Shown one piece after another: positions 17,559-26,520 of a stretch of 53,260 nucleotides of DNA. The notes beneath the pieces were generated by a model, which was not told the origin of the DNA, did not search any database, and worked only from the letters and a program-made list of their open reading frames with translations. Position 1 is the stretch's first letter. Every line of letters begins with the position of its first letter. Origin of the DNA: Clostridium lacusfryxellense (GTDB lineage: Bacteria > Bacillota > Clostridia > Clostridiales > Clostridiaceae); the NCBI RefSeq assembly GCF_018861735.1, contig NZ_JAHLEB010000035.1, positions 1-53,260 on the forward strand. Reading direction: 5' to 3'. The position numbers and the translations under genes are program-made.

Positions 17559-18890
17559 ATGAAAAAAAAATCATCTAAAATATTAAGTTTAGTACTTGGA
17601 GCTTCAATGATTATGACGCTTACAGCTTGTGGACCCAAGGTGAGTAAAACTAGTGAAGCTGGCAATAAAAATGAAAAAATAAATTTATCATTCATGAATT
17701 TTTTTGTAAGGGATAGTATGGATGGGAATGGTAAAGCTTTTGTAGCACAATTAGATAAATTCAAGGCAAAATACCCGAATGTAACTATTGACGAAGAATC
17801 CTTAGCTCCAGCTTCCTATGAAACAAAAATAAAAACTTTAGCAGCAGCAAATGAAATGCCAGATTTATTCTACGTTAAGGGATCTATGGTCCAAAATTTT
17901 ATTGACAATAAGCTTATTAATAATGTAGATGATATTCTTGCAACGGATAAGGAATGGAAAAACGGATTTGTAGATGGAGCTTTTGGAGATTTTACAGTGG
18001 ATGGAAAAACTTACGGCATACCTATTTCAATGGTAAGTACACATACAATTTACTATAATAAGAAGTTATTTGCTGATGCCGGAGTAAACGTATTCCCAAC
18101 AGATTGGAACGGGTTTAAAGAGGCAATTGCTAAAATCAAAGCAACAGGTGTAATTCCAATAGCGCTTGGAAACAAGGACAAATGGGTTGCTGAATCATGT
18201 ATTCTAAGTACACTTGGGGACAGATTTACAGGAACAGAGTGGTTTAACGGTATAAAAGATAAAAAAGGTGGGAAATTTACGGATCCTGATTTTGTTAAAT
18301 CACTTGCTGCATTACAAGACCTTTCTAAAATAGGGGCTTTTAATTCAGATTTAAATAGTATTGACAACAATCAACATCAGGCTCTTTATATGAACGGCAA
18401 AGCAGCAATGATTATCGAAGGGGGTTGGGCTACTTCTCAATTAATTGATAAAGCCCCGGCAGATGTACTTAGTAATACAGAATTTGCACTACTTCCAGCG
18501 GTGGAAGGTGGGAAAGGTGATACGATGACTACATCTGGCGGTTCGGGTTGGGCATTTAATATAAATTCAAAGTTAACTGGAGCAAAAAAAGATGCTGTAA
18601 TTGAATTGATGAAAATGGGAACGGGCAAGGAGCAAGCAAAGCTTGCAGTAGAAAATTCTTCAACGCCAGCTCAGAAAGCTGAAAATGTAGATAAAACGAA
18701 AATACATCCACTATATGCAAAGTATATTGAGTTTATATCAAAGGCTAAATACACCCCTGTATATGATGTTCAGCTCTCGCCTCCTGTTATAGAAGTTATG
18801 AATAGTGGTTTGCAAACGCTTCTTTTTAATAAAACTTCGCCTGAAGATTTAGCTAAACAAATTCAGAAAGAGTATGAAAAGAGTAATTAA
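17559..18890 (+). CDS. Sugar ABC transporter substrate-binding lipoprotein
   Basis: 443 residues. A lipoprotein signal peptide ends in the lipobox LTAC with the lipidated Cys24. The mature part is a family 1 extracellular solute-binding protein (FADAGVNVFPTDWNGFKEAI, GKAAMIIEGGWATSQL). It sits outside the membrane and delivers an oligosaccharide to the permeases that follow. The start follows TAGGAGGAAAAGAA. Downstream an intercistronic hairpin precedes the first permease. Since the second permease (19843) is broken, the transporter cannot be complete unless another permease substitutes. Confidence 0.93.
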   Translation: MKKKSSKILSLVLGASMIMTLTACGPKVSKTSEAGNKNEKINLSFMNFFVRDSMDGNGKAFVAQLDKFKAKYPNVTIDEESLAPASYETKIKTLAAANEMPDLFYVKGSMVQNFIDNKLINNVDDILATDKEWKNGFVDGAFGDFTVDGKTYGIPISMVSTHTIYYNKKLFADAGVNVFPTDWNGFKEAIAKIKATGVIPIALGNKDKWVAESCILSTLGDRFTGTEWFNGIKDKKGGKFTDPDFVKSLAALQDLSKIGAFNSDLNSIDNNQHQALYMNGKAAMIIEGGWATSQLIDKAPADVLSNTEFALLPAVEGGKGDTMTTSGGSGWAFNINSKLTGAKKDAVIELMKMGTGKEQAKLAVENSSTPAQKAENVDKTKIHPLYAKYIEFISKAKYTPVYDVQLSPPVIEVMNSGLQTLLFNKTSPEDLAKQIQKEYEKSN

Positions 18891-18907
18891 GATATTAAAT
18901 ATAAAAT

Positions 18908-18941
18908 AAATTTCTCCGGAATGTTTATTTTGGAGAAATTT
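18908..18941 (+). terminator. Intercistronic hairpin after binding-protein gene
   Basis: AAATTTCTCC / GGAGAAATTT stem between the binding-protein and permease genes. Such hairpins commonly attenuate transcription or protect mRNA so that more binding protein than permease is made. Confidence 0.55.
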
Positions 18942-18962
18942 TACTAAGGAGGATGGTATTAC

Positions 18963-19850
18963 TTGAATAGCACATTATTTAAACCTAAAGCTAAAACGTT
19001 AGTGTCATTTCTATCATTGGGGATTATAGTTTATAGTTTTATTATAATTATTCCGCTTGTAATGTCTTTAAGATATAGCTTCTTTAATTGGTCTGGTGGT
19101 CCAAATATGAAATTTGTAGGTATTAATAATTATATTGAACTTATAAAGGACATGGACTTTTGGTTATCATTTAAGAATAATGTTATAATCATTGTCTTAT
19201 GCGTTATTGGTCAAATAGGTACTGCTTTGATACTTACTTCTTTAATGATGTCTAAATTATTAAAATTTAAGGAATTTTATAGGACAACTATATTCATTCC
19301 CGTTGTAATATCTACTGTAGTTGTTGGATTTATATGGAATTTAATATACAGTAAGGATTTTGGCTTACTCAATTGGCTCTTAAATTCTTTAAATTTGAAA
19401 GCTTTGATAAAGCCATGGCTGGATGACCCAGATATAGTGTTATATTCGGTTACCGCACCACTAGTTTGGCAGTTCATAGGTCTTTATCTGATTATATTTA
19501 TGTCTGCAATACAAGGTATCTCAAAAGAAATATTTGAAGTTGCTGAATTAGATGGTGCAACTGGTATAAAAAAGGCAATTTATATAACAATTCCTATGCT
19601 AAAAGATGTAATAAAAGTAACAATAATGTTATGTATTGCTGGTAATATGAAAGTTTTTGACAGCATCTATGTAATGACAGGTGGAGGGCCAGGTAAAAGT
19701 TCTATGGTTATGGCACAATATGCTTACAACAATTCATTTACAATGTTTAAGCTAGGTTATGGTAGTACCATTTCTATAGGAATACTTATCTTAAGTTTTT
19801 CTTTTATTTTTATAAGCAGAAAACTAATGGGAGGGAATAAAGATGATTGA
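18963..19850 (+). CDS. Sugar ABC transporter permease (MalF/UgpA type)
   Basis: 295-residue inner-membrane protein with about six hydrophobic segments, starting with one at residues 17-38. The EAA loop that contacts the ATPase reads EVAELDGATGIKKAIYITIP around residue 193, followed by a MTGGGPGKSSMV block. A TTG start follows AAGGAGG. It overlaps the next permease gene by 8 bases. Predicted to form the first half of a CUT1-type sugar channel. Confidence 0.92.
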   Translation: MNSTLFKPKAKTLVSFLSLGIIVYSFIIIIPLVMSLRYSFFNWSGGPNMKFVGINNYIELIKDMDFWLSFKNNVIIIVLCVIGQIGTALILTSLMMSKLLKFKEFYRTTIFIPVVISTVVVGFIWNLIYSKDFGLLNWLLNSLNLKALIKPWLDDPDIVLYSVTAPLVWQFIGLYLIIFMSAIQGISKEIFEVAELDGATGIKKAIYITIPMLKDVIKVTIMLCIAGNMKVFDSIYVMTGGGPGKSSMVMAQYAYNNSFTMFKLGYGSTISIGILILSFSFIFISRKLMGGNKDD

Positions 19851-20448
19851 AAAAATAATTTCAAAACCGCTTGGGTTTTTAGTAAATGTAATGGTTTTTT
19901 TATTTTCAGTTACTTGTGTGTTCCCCCTAATATGGGTAATTTATTCATCTTTAAAAACACAACAGGAATTTAGTTTAAATATAATTTCGCTTCCTAAAGG
20001 GTTGCAATTTAGTAATTATATTGAAGCATTTAAAATAGGTAAAATGCAGATCTATTTTTTAAACAGTATGTTTAATAGTATAGTTGCTGTATCGTGTATA
20101 ATGTTTATAGCCTTTATAACTGCCTATGCTTTGGCTAGATACAAATTTAAAGGACGTGACCTAATATATTCAATGTTTATGGTTGGAATGCTAATACCTA
20201 TACAAAGTTTACTAGTTCCTGTTTTTGTGGAATTTAAAACTTTTGGACTTTTAGATAATCGTATTACATTATTATTACCGTATATAGCTTTCGGGTTACC
20301 TATGGCAATATTTTTGATTGAGAGCTTTATTAAAACTATTCCAATTTATATGAAGGTTCAATGGAGTAACTTATATTGTGATCTAAATAATAAAAATAGT
20401 TTTTCCTGCAAAGGATACGATGATGATAATGAAATTCGAATTCGATAA
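19843..20448 (+). pseudogene. Sugar ABC transporter permease (MalG type), 3'-deleted
   Basis: The first 170 residues are a normal MalG/UgpE-type permease up to SFIKTIPIYM. There the frame shifts: the next frame reads EGSME, the start of the expected EGSMEEAAIIDG, before homology ends altogether. The EAA loop and last two membrane segments (80-90 residues) are replaced by unrelated sequence. A permease without this loop cannot couple to an ATPase. The start overlaps 18963 and follows GGGAGG. The following 0.6 kb holds only fragments, so the loss was part of a larger deletion. Confidence 0.85.
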
Positions 20449-20535
20449 TGTGAAATACGTTATTAATATCTAAAGCTATTATTGATGAAAATCAACTGCC
20501 AGTAAACAAATAATATTGTTGCAAAATTTCAGTAC

Positions 20536-20575
20536 AAAACGCTTACCATTTCCTGTGAATGGTAAGCGTTTTTTA
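20536..20575 (+). terminator. Intrinsic terminator
   Basis: Perfect 15-bp stem (AAAACGCTTACCATT and its complement) with a short loop and TTTTTT. It lies between the broken permease and a minus-strand AraC stub and would serve both directions. Confidence 0.8.
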
Positions 20576-20578
20576 GCC

Positions 20579-20658
20579 TCAACAATTATTGGCCTTTTCT
20601 CTAAATTCTTTTGGGCTCATTCCCTCAAATTTTTTAAATACTCTGCTAATAGTTAGTC
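20579..20658 (-). pseudogene. AraC regulator stub (last 25 residues)
   Basis: The minus strand encodes TISRVFKKFEGMSPKEFREK and a few more residues to a stop, the C-terminal end of the second HTH of an AraC protein. Homology stops near 20658, where a plus-strand fragment of a different gene begins. Confidence 0.75.
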
Positions 20659-20845
20659 TTATTGAACCAGTTAAAGGTCGGTATAGTTCTAGTTGTGCAA
20701 GACTTAACCTAGGGAAAACTGGAGCATACTATAGTGGAAGAATTGCAACATTTGAAGCATTCTCTAGAATTTTATGGGGACTAGTTCCACTAACAGCTGG
20801 TGGTTATGAAAGTGGTTCAATTTCTACAAGAGGGCGCGCATATAC
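20659..20845 (+). pseudogene. DUF2264-like gene fragment
   Basis: The plus frame reads YSSSCARLNLGKTGAYYSGR then EAFSRILWGLVPLTAGG, matching the N-terminal region of DUF2264 proteins (linked to polysaccharide utilisation; usual form TGA-x-Y ... EAFSRPLWGL). No start codon of its own and no remainder of the protein are present. It is joined on the left to an AraC stub and on the right to another fragment. Confidence 0.65.
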
Positions 20846-20859
20846 GTTGTATAATGGAT

Positions 20860-20994
20860 GGTATGGTAGTAATAGATACATTTGACAATGCCTTCTCTAA
20901 TGGTGGTCCTGTATTAAATTTTGGAGGAATTGCTATCCGATGCATGGTGAGGACAAAAGTTTTATTCAGAAACCTTAAGGTTTTTAATAAGTAG
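20860..20994 (+). pseudogene. C-terminal stub of a beta-sandwich protein
   Basis: About 40 residues, VVIDTFDNAFSNGGPVLNFG then GIAIRCM and FRNLKVFNK-stop. The FRNLKV ending with GG-I-x-R before it is typical of the last strands of concanavalin-like (DUF1080/LamG-type) domains. Family identity is not certain. Confidence 0.4.
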
Positions 20995-21015
20995 CATAAA
21001 CATTGGCTTACCCCA

Positions 21016-21846
21016 TTAAAGTTTTGAGTACCTACCAGGAAGAATTCCAACAGTCTTTTTGAATATTTTTAAAAAGTTAGAATAATCATTAAAGCCTGAT
21101 TGGTTGCAGGCCTCTGTAACAGTACAGCCATTAATAAGAAGCTTCTTAGATAGTGCAATTCTCTTATATATAATATACTCATGAAGAGTGCTGCCTGTAT
21201 GTTTTTTAAATAACTTGCTTAAATAAAATCTGCTTATGAAGAAATTTTTTTCTAGTACTTCAAGAGATAAATCTTCACATAGATTCTTATCTATATAGTC
21301 AAGTATGGGAATTAATTTCTTATGAATGCACATTGGATTAGCAGTAACTTTTGTTTTTGTAAATAGTACATTAATGTAAACTAATAGTTCAATAAAACAA
21401 TTAAGTTTTAATATATTTATGCCATTAGTAGTAGTTTGTTTTAAATATTCATATCTATGAAATAAATCTAGTAAATCTGAAATCTCCTTTTCAGTGAGGG
21501 AGATTTTGTTTTGCTGACCTTTTTCTCTATTAAAAAAACAACTAAGCAAATCATAATCAGAATAATTAAAGGCTTTAGCTAGGTTATAATCAAATTCAAT
21601 TGTTATCCGCTCATAAATTACGGCTGAGTTAAATGCTGGTTTATGTACTTCGTTATTGTTTGTAATTATCAAATCACCAAATTTTATGGGGAAAATGGTG
21701 TTTTCAACAAAGTAGTTTACATCTCCAGAAATTAAAAAATATATTTCACAACCTTCGTGTAAATGAAAATCGACATAAGGTTTTTTTGTCTGTATATGTT
21801 GATAGTTAATATTTTTATCTATTTCATTAATAAAGAAATCAAGCAT
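21016..21846 (-). CDS. AraC family transcriptional regulator
   Basis: 276 residues. The N-terminal cupin (DFHLHEGCEIYFLISGDVNY and FGDLIITNNNEVH, residues 25-70) and the double HTH (LEKNFFISRFYLSKLFKKHTG ... QSGFNDYSNFLKIFKKTVGILPGRYSK) are complete. The start is preceded by AAAGGTTG. The gene lies downstream of the Gfo/Idh/MocA gene at 21993 on the same strand, separated by 146 bp. It is not divergent from any intact enzyme; its original partner may have been among the deleted genes to its left. Confidence 0.88.
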   Translation of the reverse strand: MLDFFINEIDKNINYQHIQTKKPYVDFHLHEGCEIYFLISGDVNYFVENTIFPIKFGDLIITNNNEVHKPAFNSAVIYERITIEFDYNLAKAFNYSDYDLLSCFFNREKGQQNKISLTEKEISDLLDLFHRYEYLKQTTTNGINILKLNCFIELLVYINVLFTKTKVTANPMCIHKKLIPILDYIDKNLCEDLSLEVLEKNFFISRFYLSKLFKKHTGSTLHEYIIYKRIALSKKLLINGCTVTEACNQSGFNDYSNFLKIFKKTVGILPGRYSKL

Positions 21847-21881
21847 ATTATAATCAACCTTTCTTAGAGACCATTTATGGA

Positions 21882-21914
21882 CAAGAAAAACAATAAATAT
21901 AACAAAACAAGCAA
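21882..21914. repeat. 33-bp dispersed repeat, copy 2
   Basis: Matches 3218-3250 at 31 of 33 bases. It sits 36 bp upstream of the start of the AraC gene at 21016. Confidence 0.4.
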
Positions 21915-21992
21915 TAATATATCTTTAGTATACACTATAAATTAATTTAATGAACTTAACTTTACATAATTATTCACTCCTAGTTTATTTTA

Positions 21993-23180
21993 TTAAGATG
22001 AAAATGACTTGGACATATCGGCCTCTACATTATCATTTACTACTTTAACGAATTTTGAAGTTTTTATAAGTTCTTTGAGTTTGTTTTCATATTCGTCTCC
22101 ATTAAAGGGAACGTCAACTATTTTTCCTGTGAATGAAGAAAGCATAATGCCGTTTGCTAAAGTTACTGACTTGATTCCTTCATTACCATGAGCTACAAAC
22201 TCTCCTGCGGTGTTAAGTATAACGTCTACAAACTTGCTAGTTACAACGCTATGGCCTTGTGGTTCATTTTCATTTACAGGAATTTCTGTATACCAACATT
22301 CAACGTTGCCGAAACTTTCCTTAGTTTCCTTACAAAATTTGAGCATAGATATACGGTTTCTATAGAATACAAGCTTGTTATTCTCGAAAATTAATTTTCC
22401 GTTTTCACCTACTATTTCCATACGGTTTGTTCCAGGTGTTTCTCCTGTTGTAACAATAAAGTGTCCTACCATACCATTTTCATGTTCAAGGTATGCTGTA
22501 ACTTCATCTTCCACTTCGATATCATGGAATTTTCCAATATGTGCGTGACCACTAATTTTATTTGGAACACCAAACATCCATTGATACAGATCCAAATTAT
22601 GAGGACATTGATTTGTGAGAATTCCGCCACCTTCTCCACCCCAAGTAGCTCTCCAACCACCGCTGTTATAATAAGCCTGAGATCTAAACCAAGCTGTATT
22701 AATCCAGGAAACTCGAATTAGTTTACCTAATTCTCCGCCATCTAGAATATCTTTTATCTTTTTGTGTATTGGATATGTTCTTTCTTGAAACATAAGAGCA
22801 AAGCCTATATTTGGATTTTTCTCTTTTGCTTTCTCATAAGCATCCATGATTTTCTTTGCATCGTTTATATGCACTGCTATTGGCTTTTCACAAAGAACAT
22901 GTAGTCCACGATTAAAAGCCTCTACAGCGATTGGGGTATGATCATAATGAGGAACGGCTATAATAACTGCCTCCAGACCCGAATTATCAAAAAGATCTAT
23001 ATAATTATAGTATGCCTTTGTATTACAATCCGCTGCAAACCTATCTGCTTTTTCTTTGATTATGTCACAAACTCCCACAACTTCAACGTTGTCCATCTTT
23101 GGTAAGTACTTAATATGTTGACCTGCTCCAATGTTTCCAAGACCTATTAAACCAATTTTTAATTTCTTTTTAGTTTCCAT
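21993..23180 (-). CDS. Gfo/Idh/MocA family oxidoreductase
   Basis: 395 residues, NAD(P)-dependent. The Rossmann fold opens with GLIGLGNIGAGQH, the catalytic Lys is in CEKPI (about residue 99), and the substrate-side His is in GGGILTNQCPHNLDLYQW (about 194). A GGWRATWGGEGGG loop lies before it. Members oxidise or reduce sugars, inositols or glycosides at one hydroxyl. The start is preceded by AAGGAGG. It is transcribed leftward, away from the AraC gene at 23403 and towards the one at 21016, and is the only oxidoreductase outside the 26521 operon. Whether it pairs with one of the TIM-barrel proteins is not shown by position. Confidence 0.9.
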   Translation of the reverse strand: METKKKLKIGLIGLGNIGAGQHIKYLPKMDNVEVVGVCDIIKEKADRFAADCNTKAYYNYIDLFDNSGLEAVIIAVPHYDHTPIAVEAFNRGLHVLCEKPIAVHINDAKKIMDAYEKAKEKNPNIGFALMFQERTYPIHKKIKDILDGGELGKLIRVSWINTAWFRSQAYYNSGGWRATWGGEGGGILTNQCPHNLDLYQWMFGVPNKISGHAHIGKFHDIEVEDEVTAYLEHENGMVGHFIVTTGETPGTNRMEIVGENGKLIFENNKLVFYRNRISMLKFCKETKESFGNVECWYTEIPVNENEPQGHSVVTSKFVDVILNTAGEFVAHGNEGIKSVTLANGIMLSSFTGKIVDVPFNGDEYENKLKELIKTSKFVKVVNDNVEADMSKSFSS

Positions 23181-23402
23181 TTAAATTCCTCCTTGTTTGT
23201 TTGGTTGTTTATTATTTAATTTTTAAAAATATTGTTTACTTAAATATTTATCACTACAAGAATTATTATAGAATATAAACTAATTAATAATATTGATTAA
23301 ATTGGTTAATATATTGCTTATCTTGTGATAGCGCTAAAACGTTTTCTAAATTGAATTTTGAAATTAGATGGTATTATTATAACAGCAACAAGATGTAAGA
23401 CA

Positions 23403-24287
23403 TTAAGACTTAGATATATAAAATTTTTTATATTGAGAAGGGCTACATCCTTTGAATTTTTTAAATGTTCGATTAAAATAGCTAAGGCTTGAAAAGCCCG
23501 TTTCAAAAATAACATCAGTTATGGTCATATCTGTAGTTACTAGTAGATTTTCAGCAACGGAAATTCTTACAAAATTAAGATATTGTATAAAAGTATTGCC
23601 AGTTGCATTTTTGAAAACTCTACAAAAATAATAGTAATTTATTTTTAATATATCACAGGCTTTTTCTAAGGTTATATCGTCCTTGTAGTTATTTTCAACA
23701 TAATTTATAACTGGTTCTAGTCTTTTAAAATTTTCTTTTTTCTTATAAAGATTAATCATATTGTTTAGATTAAATATTCCGTTTCTGTAGAGGATTGTTA
23801 AAATTCTATAGATAATAGATTTTATTGATAATTCATAGGCAATTGTTTTTCTTGTAAATTCAATTACTATTTCGTTTAAACATTTAGTTAGCTCTTGGAA
23901 ATCTTTACTAAGTTTTGAATCAATTATTTGATAATTAAGATCACCTTCTTGTAAAAAAGGTGCTAAATATTTAAATTCTGAAAAATGACCTGAGCTGTAT
24001 ATGACATCTGGTTTGAATTGCAAAAGGCACATTTTAACATAAGGGTCAGAGGTAAGCGATGAAGCATGAACAGCCATACTATTAATCAGTAGTATTTTAC
24101 CTTCATTTACAACTACATCACATCCACTTATCCTAAATGTCATAGAACCTTTAATCATATATATTATTTCAATTTCAGGGTGGACATGATAATTCGCAGC
24201 CAGTTTTAAGTTTAAATTGTCAACTATATACGTTTTTATGGGAAATGATGGATCGGGCATTTGAATAATCTCAGTTTCTATATACAT
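23403..24287 (-). CDS. AraC family transcriptional regulator
   Basis: 294 residues with cupin (NYHVHPEIEIIYMIKGSMTF) and double HTH (CDILKINYYYFCRVFKNATGNTF ... ETGFSSLSYFNRTFKKFKGCSPSQYKKF). It is the closest relative of the AraC protein at 6282 within the window. The start follows AAGGAG. It diverges across 166 bp from the GH130-family gene at 24454; a perfect palindrome lies in the spacer, so that gene is the likely target. Confidence 0.92.
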   Translation of the reverse strand: MYIETEIIQMPDPSFPIKTYIVDNLNLKLAANYHVHPEIEIIYMIKGSMTFRISGCDVVVNEGKILLINSMAVHASSLTSDPYVKMCLLQFKPDVIYSSGHFSEFKYLAPFLQEGDLNYQIIDSKLSKDFQELTKCLNEIVIEFTRKTIAYELSIKSIIYRILTILYRNGIFNLNNMINLYKKKENFKRLEPVINYVENNYKDDITLEKACDILKINYYYFCRVFKNATGNTFIQYLNFVRISVAENLLVTTDMTITDVIFETGFSSLSYFNRTFKKFKGCSPSQYKKFYISKS

Positions 24288-24398
24288 ATATAATTTCTCC
24301 TTATGAAATTTTATTAAAAGTCAAAATTGTACAAGTGAGTATCAAAATAGGGCTAGTAGTAAAATCTTTAGTGGAATATAATAATATTATATATGTAG

Positions 24399-24416
24399 TA
24401 TTGTTAAATAACAATA
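24399..24416. promoter_or_regulatory. Palindromic candidate operator
   Basis: TATTGTTA-AA-TAACAATA, a perfect 8-bp inverted repeat 38 bases upstream of the GH130-family start, in the AraC/GH130 divergent spacer. AraC proteins usually bind direct repeats, so it might equally serve another regulator. Confidence 0.4.
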
Positions 24417-24453
24417 TACATTAAACTAAAATACTGAAAAAGGAGAGATTAAG

Positions 24454-25410
24454 ATGAACAAAGATGCAACGAAAATACTTACAAGACATCCTCAAAATCC
24501 ACTATTACATGTAAAGGATTTTCCAGGAGTAGCTCAGATATACAATCCATCTCCAGTTAAATTTGGCGATGAAACAATTCTTTTAGTATCAGTAGTAGAA
24601 CATGCTGCAACTAAAGGATATGGAAGAGATGTTGGACAAACTAGAGTGGCAAGAAGTAAGGATGGAATTAATTTTGAACTAAGTTCTGAAAATTTCATAG
24701 ACACTCAATCAGAGGAATATCCATTCCCTTTATATCATCATTTTATAGATAATAGAATTACAAAAATAGATGATACTTATTATATAATCACTCCAGTTAT
24801 GGTTAAGGGATTTGATTCACCAGTTGGAATGCTTGGTAAAACTAAGGATTTTATAACATATGAAAGAATTGAGATAATTACAGCTCCTAAAAATAGAGGC
24901 GCATCATTATTTCCAGAAAAGATAAATGGTAAGTATTATAAATTAGATAGACCAGGTGGCGGAGATGGAAGTGGTGGCGACATATGGATTAGTGCATCAC
25001 TAGATCTAATACATTGGGGAGAATTTAAACCAGTAATTGCAGCTGGATATAGATTTTGGAATGTAGGTAAAATAGGACCGACACCTCCAATTAAAACAGA
25101 TAAAGGTTGGCTAGACATAACTCATGGAGTATTTTCTCCAGCGGGTGGAACTTACTATTATGTAGGAGCTATACTTCTAGATCTTGAAGAACCGTGGAAG
25201 GTAATAGGAAAAACAAACAGTTATATCTTAGCACCACAGGAAGAGTATGAAAAACATGGTAACTGTGATAATACAGTATTCCCATGCGGGGCAATTGCAG
25301 ACTATGAAATTGATCAAATTAGATTATATTATGGTTCATGTGATAACTTCATTTGCCTTGCAACGGGATGTTTAAGTGAACTTGTTCAAGCTTGTATTGA
25401 CGGTATTTAA
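24454..25410 (+). CDS. GH130 family phosphorylase/glycosidase
   Basis: 318 residues with GH130-type propeller marks: IYNPSPVKFGDETILLVSV (about residue 29), a GASLFPEKINGKYYKLDRPG stretch (about 150), KIGPTPPIKTDKGWLDITHG (about 209) and YYGSCDNFICLATG near the end. It is shorter than and clearly distinct from the mannosylglucose phosphorylase at 12759 and belongs to another subfamily, where beta-mannoside phosphorylases and hydrolases are mixed. It is cytoplasmic, with its start after AAAAGGAGAG. It stands alone between two AraC genes and ends at a bidirectional terminator. The exact substrate is open. Confidence 0.8.
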   Translation: MNKDATKILTRHPQNPLLHVKDFPGVAQIYNPSPVKFGDETILLVSVVEHAATKGYGRDVGQTRVARSKDGINFELSSENFIDTQSEEYPFPLYHHFIDNRITKIDDTYYIITPVMVKGFDSPVGMLGKTKDFITYERIEIITAPKNRGASLFPEKINGKYYKLDRPGGGDGSGGDIWISASLDLIHWGEFKPVIAAGYRFWNVGKIGPTPPIKTDKGWLDITHGVFSPAGGTYYYVGAILLDLEEPWKVIGKTNSYILAPQEEYEKHGNCDNTVFPCGAIADYEIDQIRLYYGSCDNFICLATGCLSELVQACIDGI

Positions 25411-25418
25411 TAAATAAA

Positions 25419-25460
25419 ATGGGTCAGTTCATTGGTAGAATTATCAATGAACTGATCCAT
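25419..25460. terminator. Bidirectional terminator
   Basis: ATGGGTCAGTTCATTG / CAATGAACTGATCCAT stem with a 10-base loop between the convergent GH130 and AraC genes. Confidence 0.75.
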
Positions 25461-25490
25461 TATCTTTCGAGTTGCACTATTTATTTAATG

Positions 25491-26387
25491 TTACTTCTCG
25501 TCTAAATTAAATTTTATTTTAAATTGTTTAGGCGAGAGGTTTTTATAATGCTTAAATTGTTGGATAAAATAGCTAGAAGTTGTATAACCAATTTCCATAG
25601 CGATCTCAGTAATATTTAAGTTAGTGCAAAGTAATAGTTTTTCTGCCTCTGTTATTCTTACGTAGTTTAGATATTTACTGAAAGCTTTTCCAACAGAAGC
25701 TTTAAAAAATCTTGAAAAGTAGCTATAACTCATGTTGAATTTAGATGCAACAGACTCAGTTGATATATCAGACATGTAATTTTTATCAACGTAATCAAAA
25801 ATTGCTTGTAATTTCTTTAAAGTATTTTCGTTTATATTTGTATTTATGTTTAAATCAAGACCTTTATCATACCAATTACGAAGGATTAATAAAAATACAC
25901 CACCAATATTATTTCTTATAGCTAATTCAAAACCATAATTTTTATTGTAATATTCTGTAAAAATTCCATGAAGAAGTTGTGGTATATAGGTATCTTTGAT
26001 TTCGTCACTCGTAAAAACTTTTTGATGGGTTGATTTGTTTAAAGTAAAGGGAAAAACATATTTAGTTTCAAATACAGTTATAGATGTTGAATATAAAACA
26101 TTTGGATCAAATTTTACCACGATATATTCAACGGCATCCTCTGACGTTTTATAAACAGAGTGTACTTCTCTTGAATTGATTAGAATCATATCACCTACAT
26201 AAAAATTATAACTTTTACCTGCAATAAACACCTGTGCTTTACCGGATATACAATAGAGTAGTTCAATGTAATAATGATAGTGGGCATTAGCAAGAATGCC
26301 TTTACCTAAACCGTTTTGAACGTGACATTCAAAGGGATATAGTACACCTTCATTTAAATAAGTCTGCTCTTCATAAAAAGTTTCCAT
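25491..26387 (-). CDS. AraC family transcriptional regulator
   Basis: 298 residues from the ATG at 26387, preceded by AGAGGTGATTTTT. Cupin (NAHYHYYIELLYCISGKAQV, then YVGDMILINSREVHS) and double HTH (FNMSYSYFSRFFKASVGKAF ... EIGYTTSSYFIQQFKHYKNLSPKQFK) are complete. It diverges across 133 bp from the five-gene oxidoreductase/TIM-barrel operon at 26521-31359, which it most likely controls. Confidence 0.92.
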   Translation of the reverse strand: METFYEEQTYLNEGVLYPFECHVQNGLGKGILANAHYHYYIELLYCISGKAQVFIAGKSYNFYVGDMILINSREVHSVYKTSEDAVEYIVVKFDPNVLYSTSITVFETKYVFPFTLNKSTHQKVFTSDEIKDTYIPQLLHGIFTEYYNKNYGFELAIRNNIGGVFLLILRNWYDKGLDLNINTNINENTLKKLQAIFDYVDKNYMSDISTESVASKFNMSYSYFSRFFKASVGKAFSKYLNYVRITEAEKLLLCTNLNITEIAMEIGYTTSSYFIQQFKHYKNLSPKQFKIKFNLDEK

Positions 26388-26520
26388 AAAAATCACCTCT
26401 TTTATTATGACAAATATTTGATACTTTTATTGCAAATTTATTATATCATATAATACCTTATTGTGTTAATTTATAAGCATAAGAAAATAATATTTAGATA
26501 AGTTATAGGAGGACAATATT

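Noticed and set aside
20589-20885. A 98-residue protein-coding gene
   Set aside because: Its first third is antisense to an AraC stub and the rest is a DUF2264-like fragment; it is an accidental open frame across a deletion junction.
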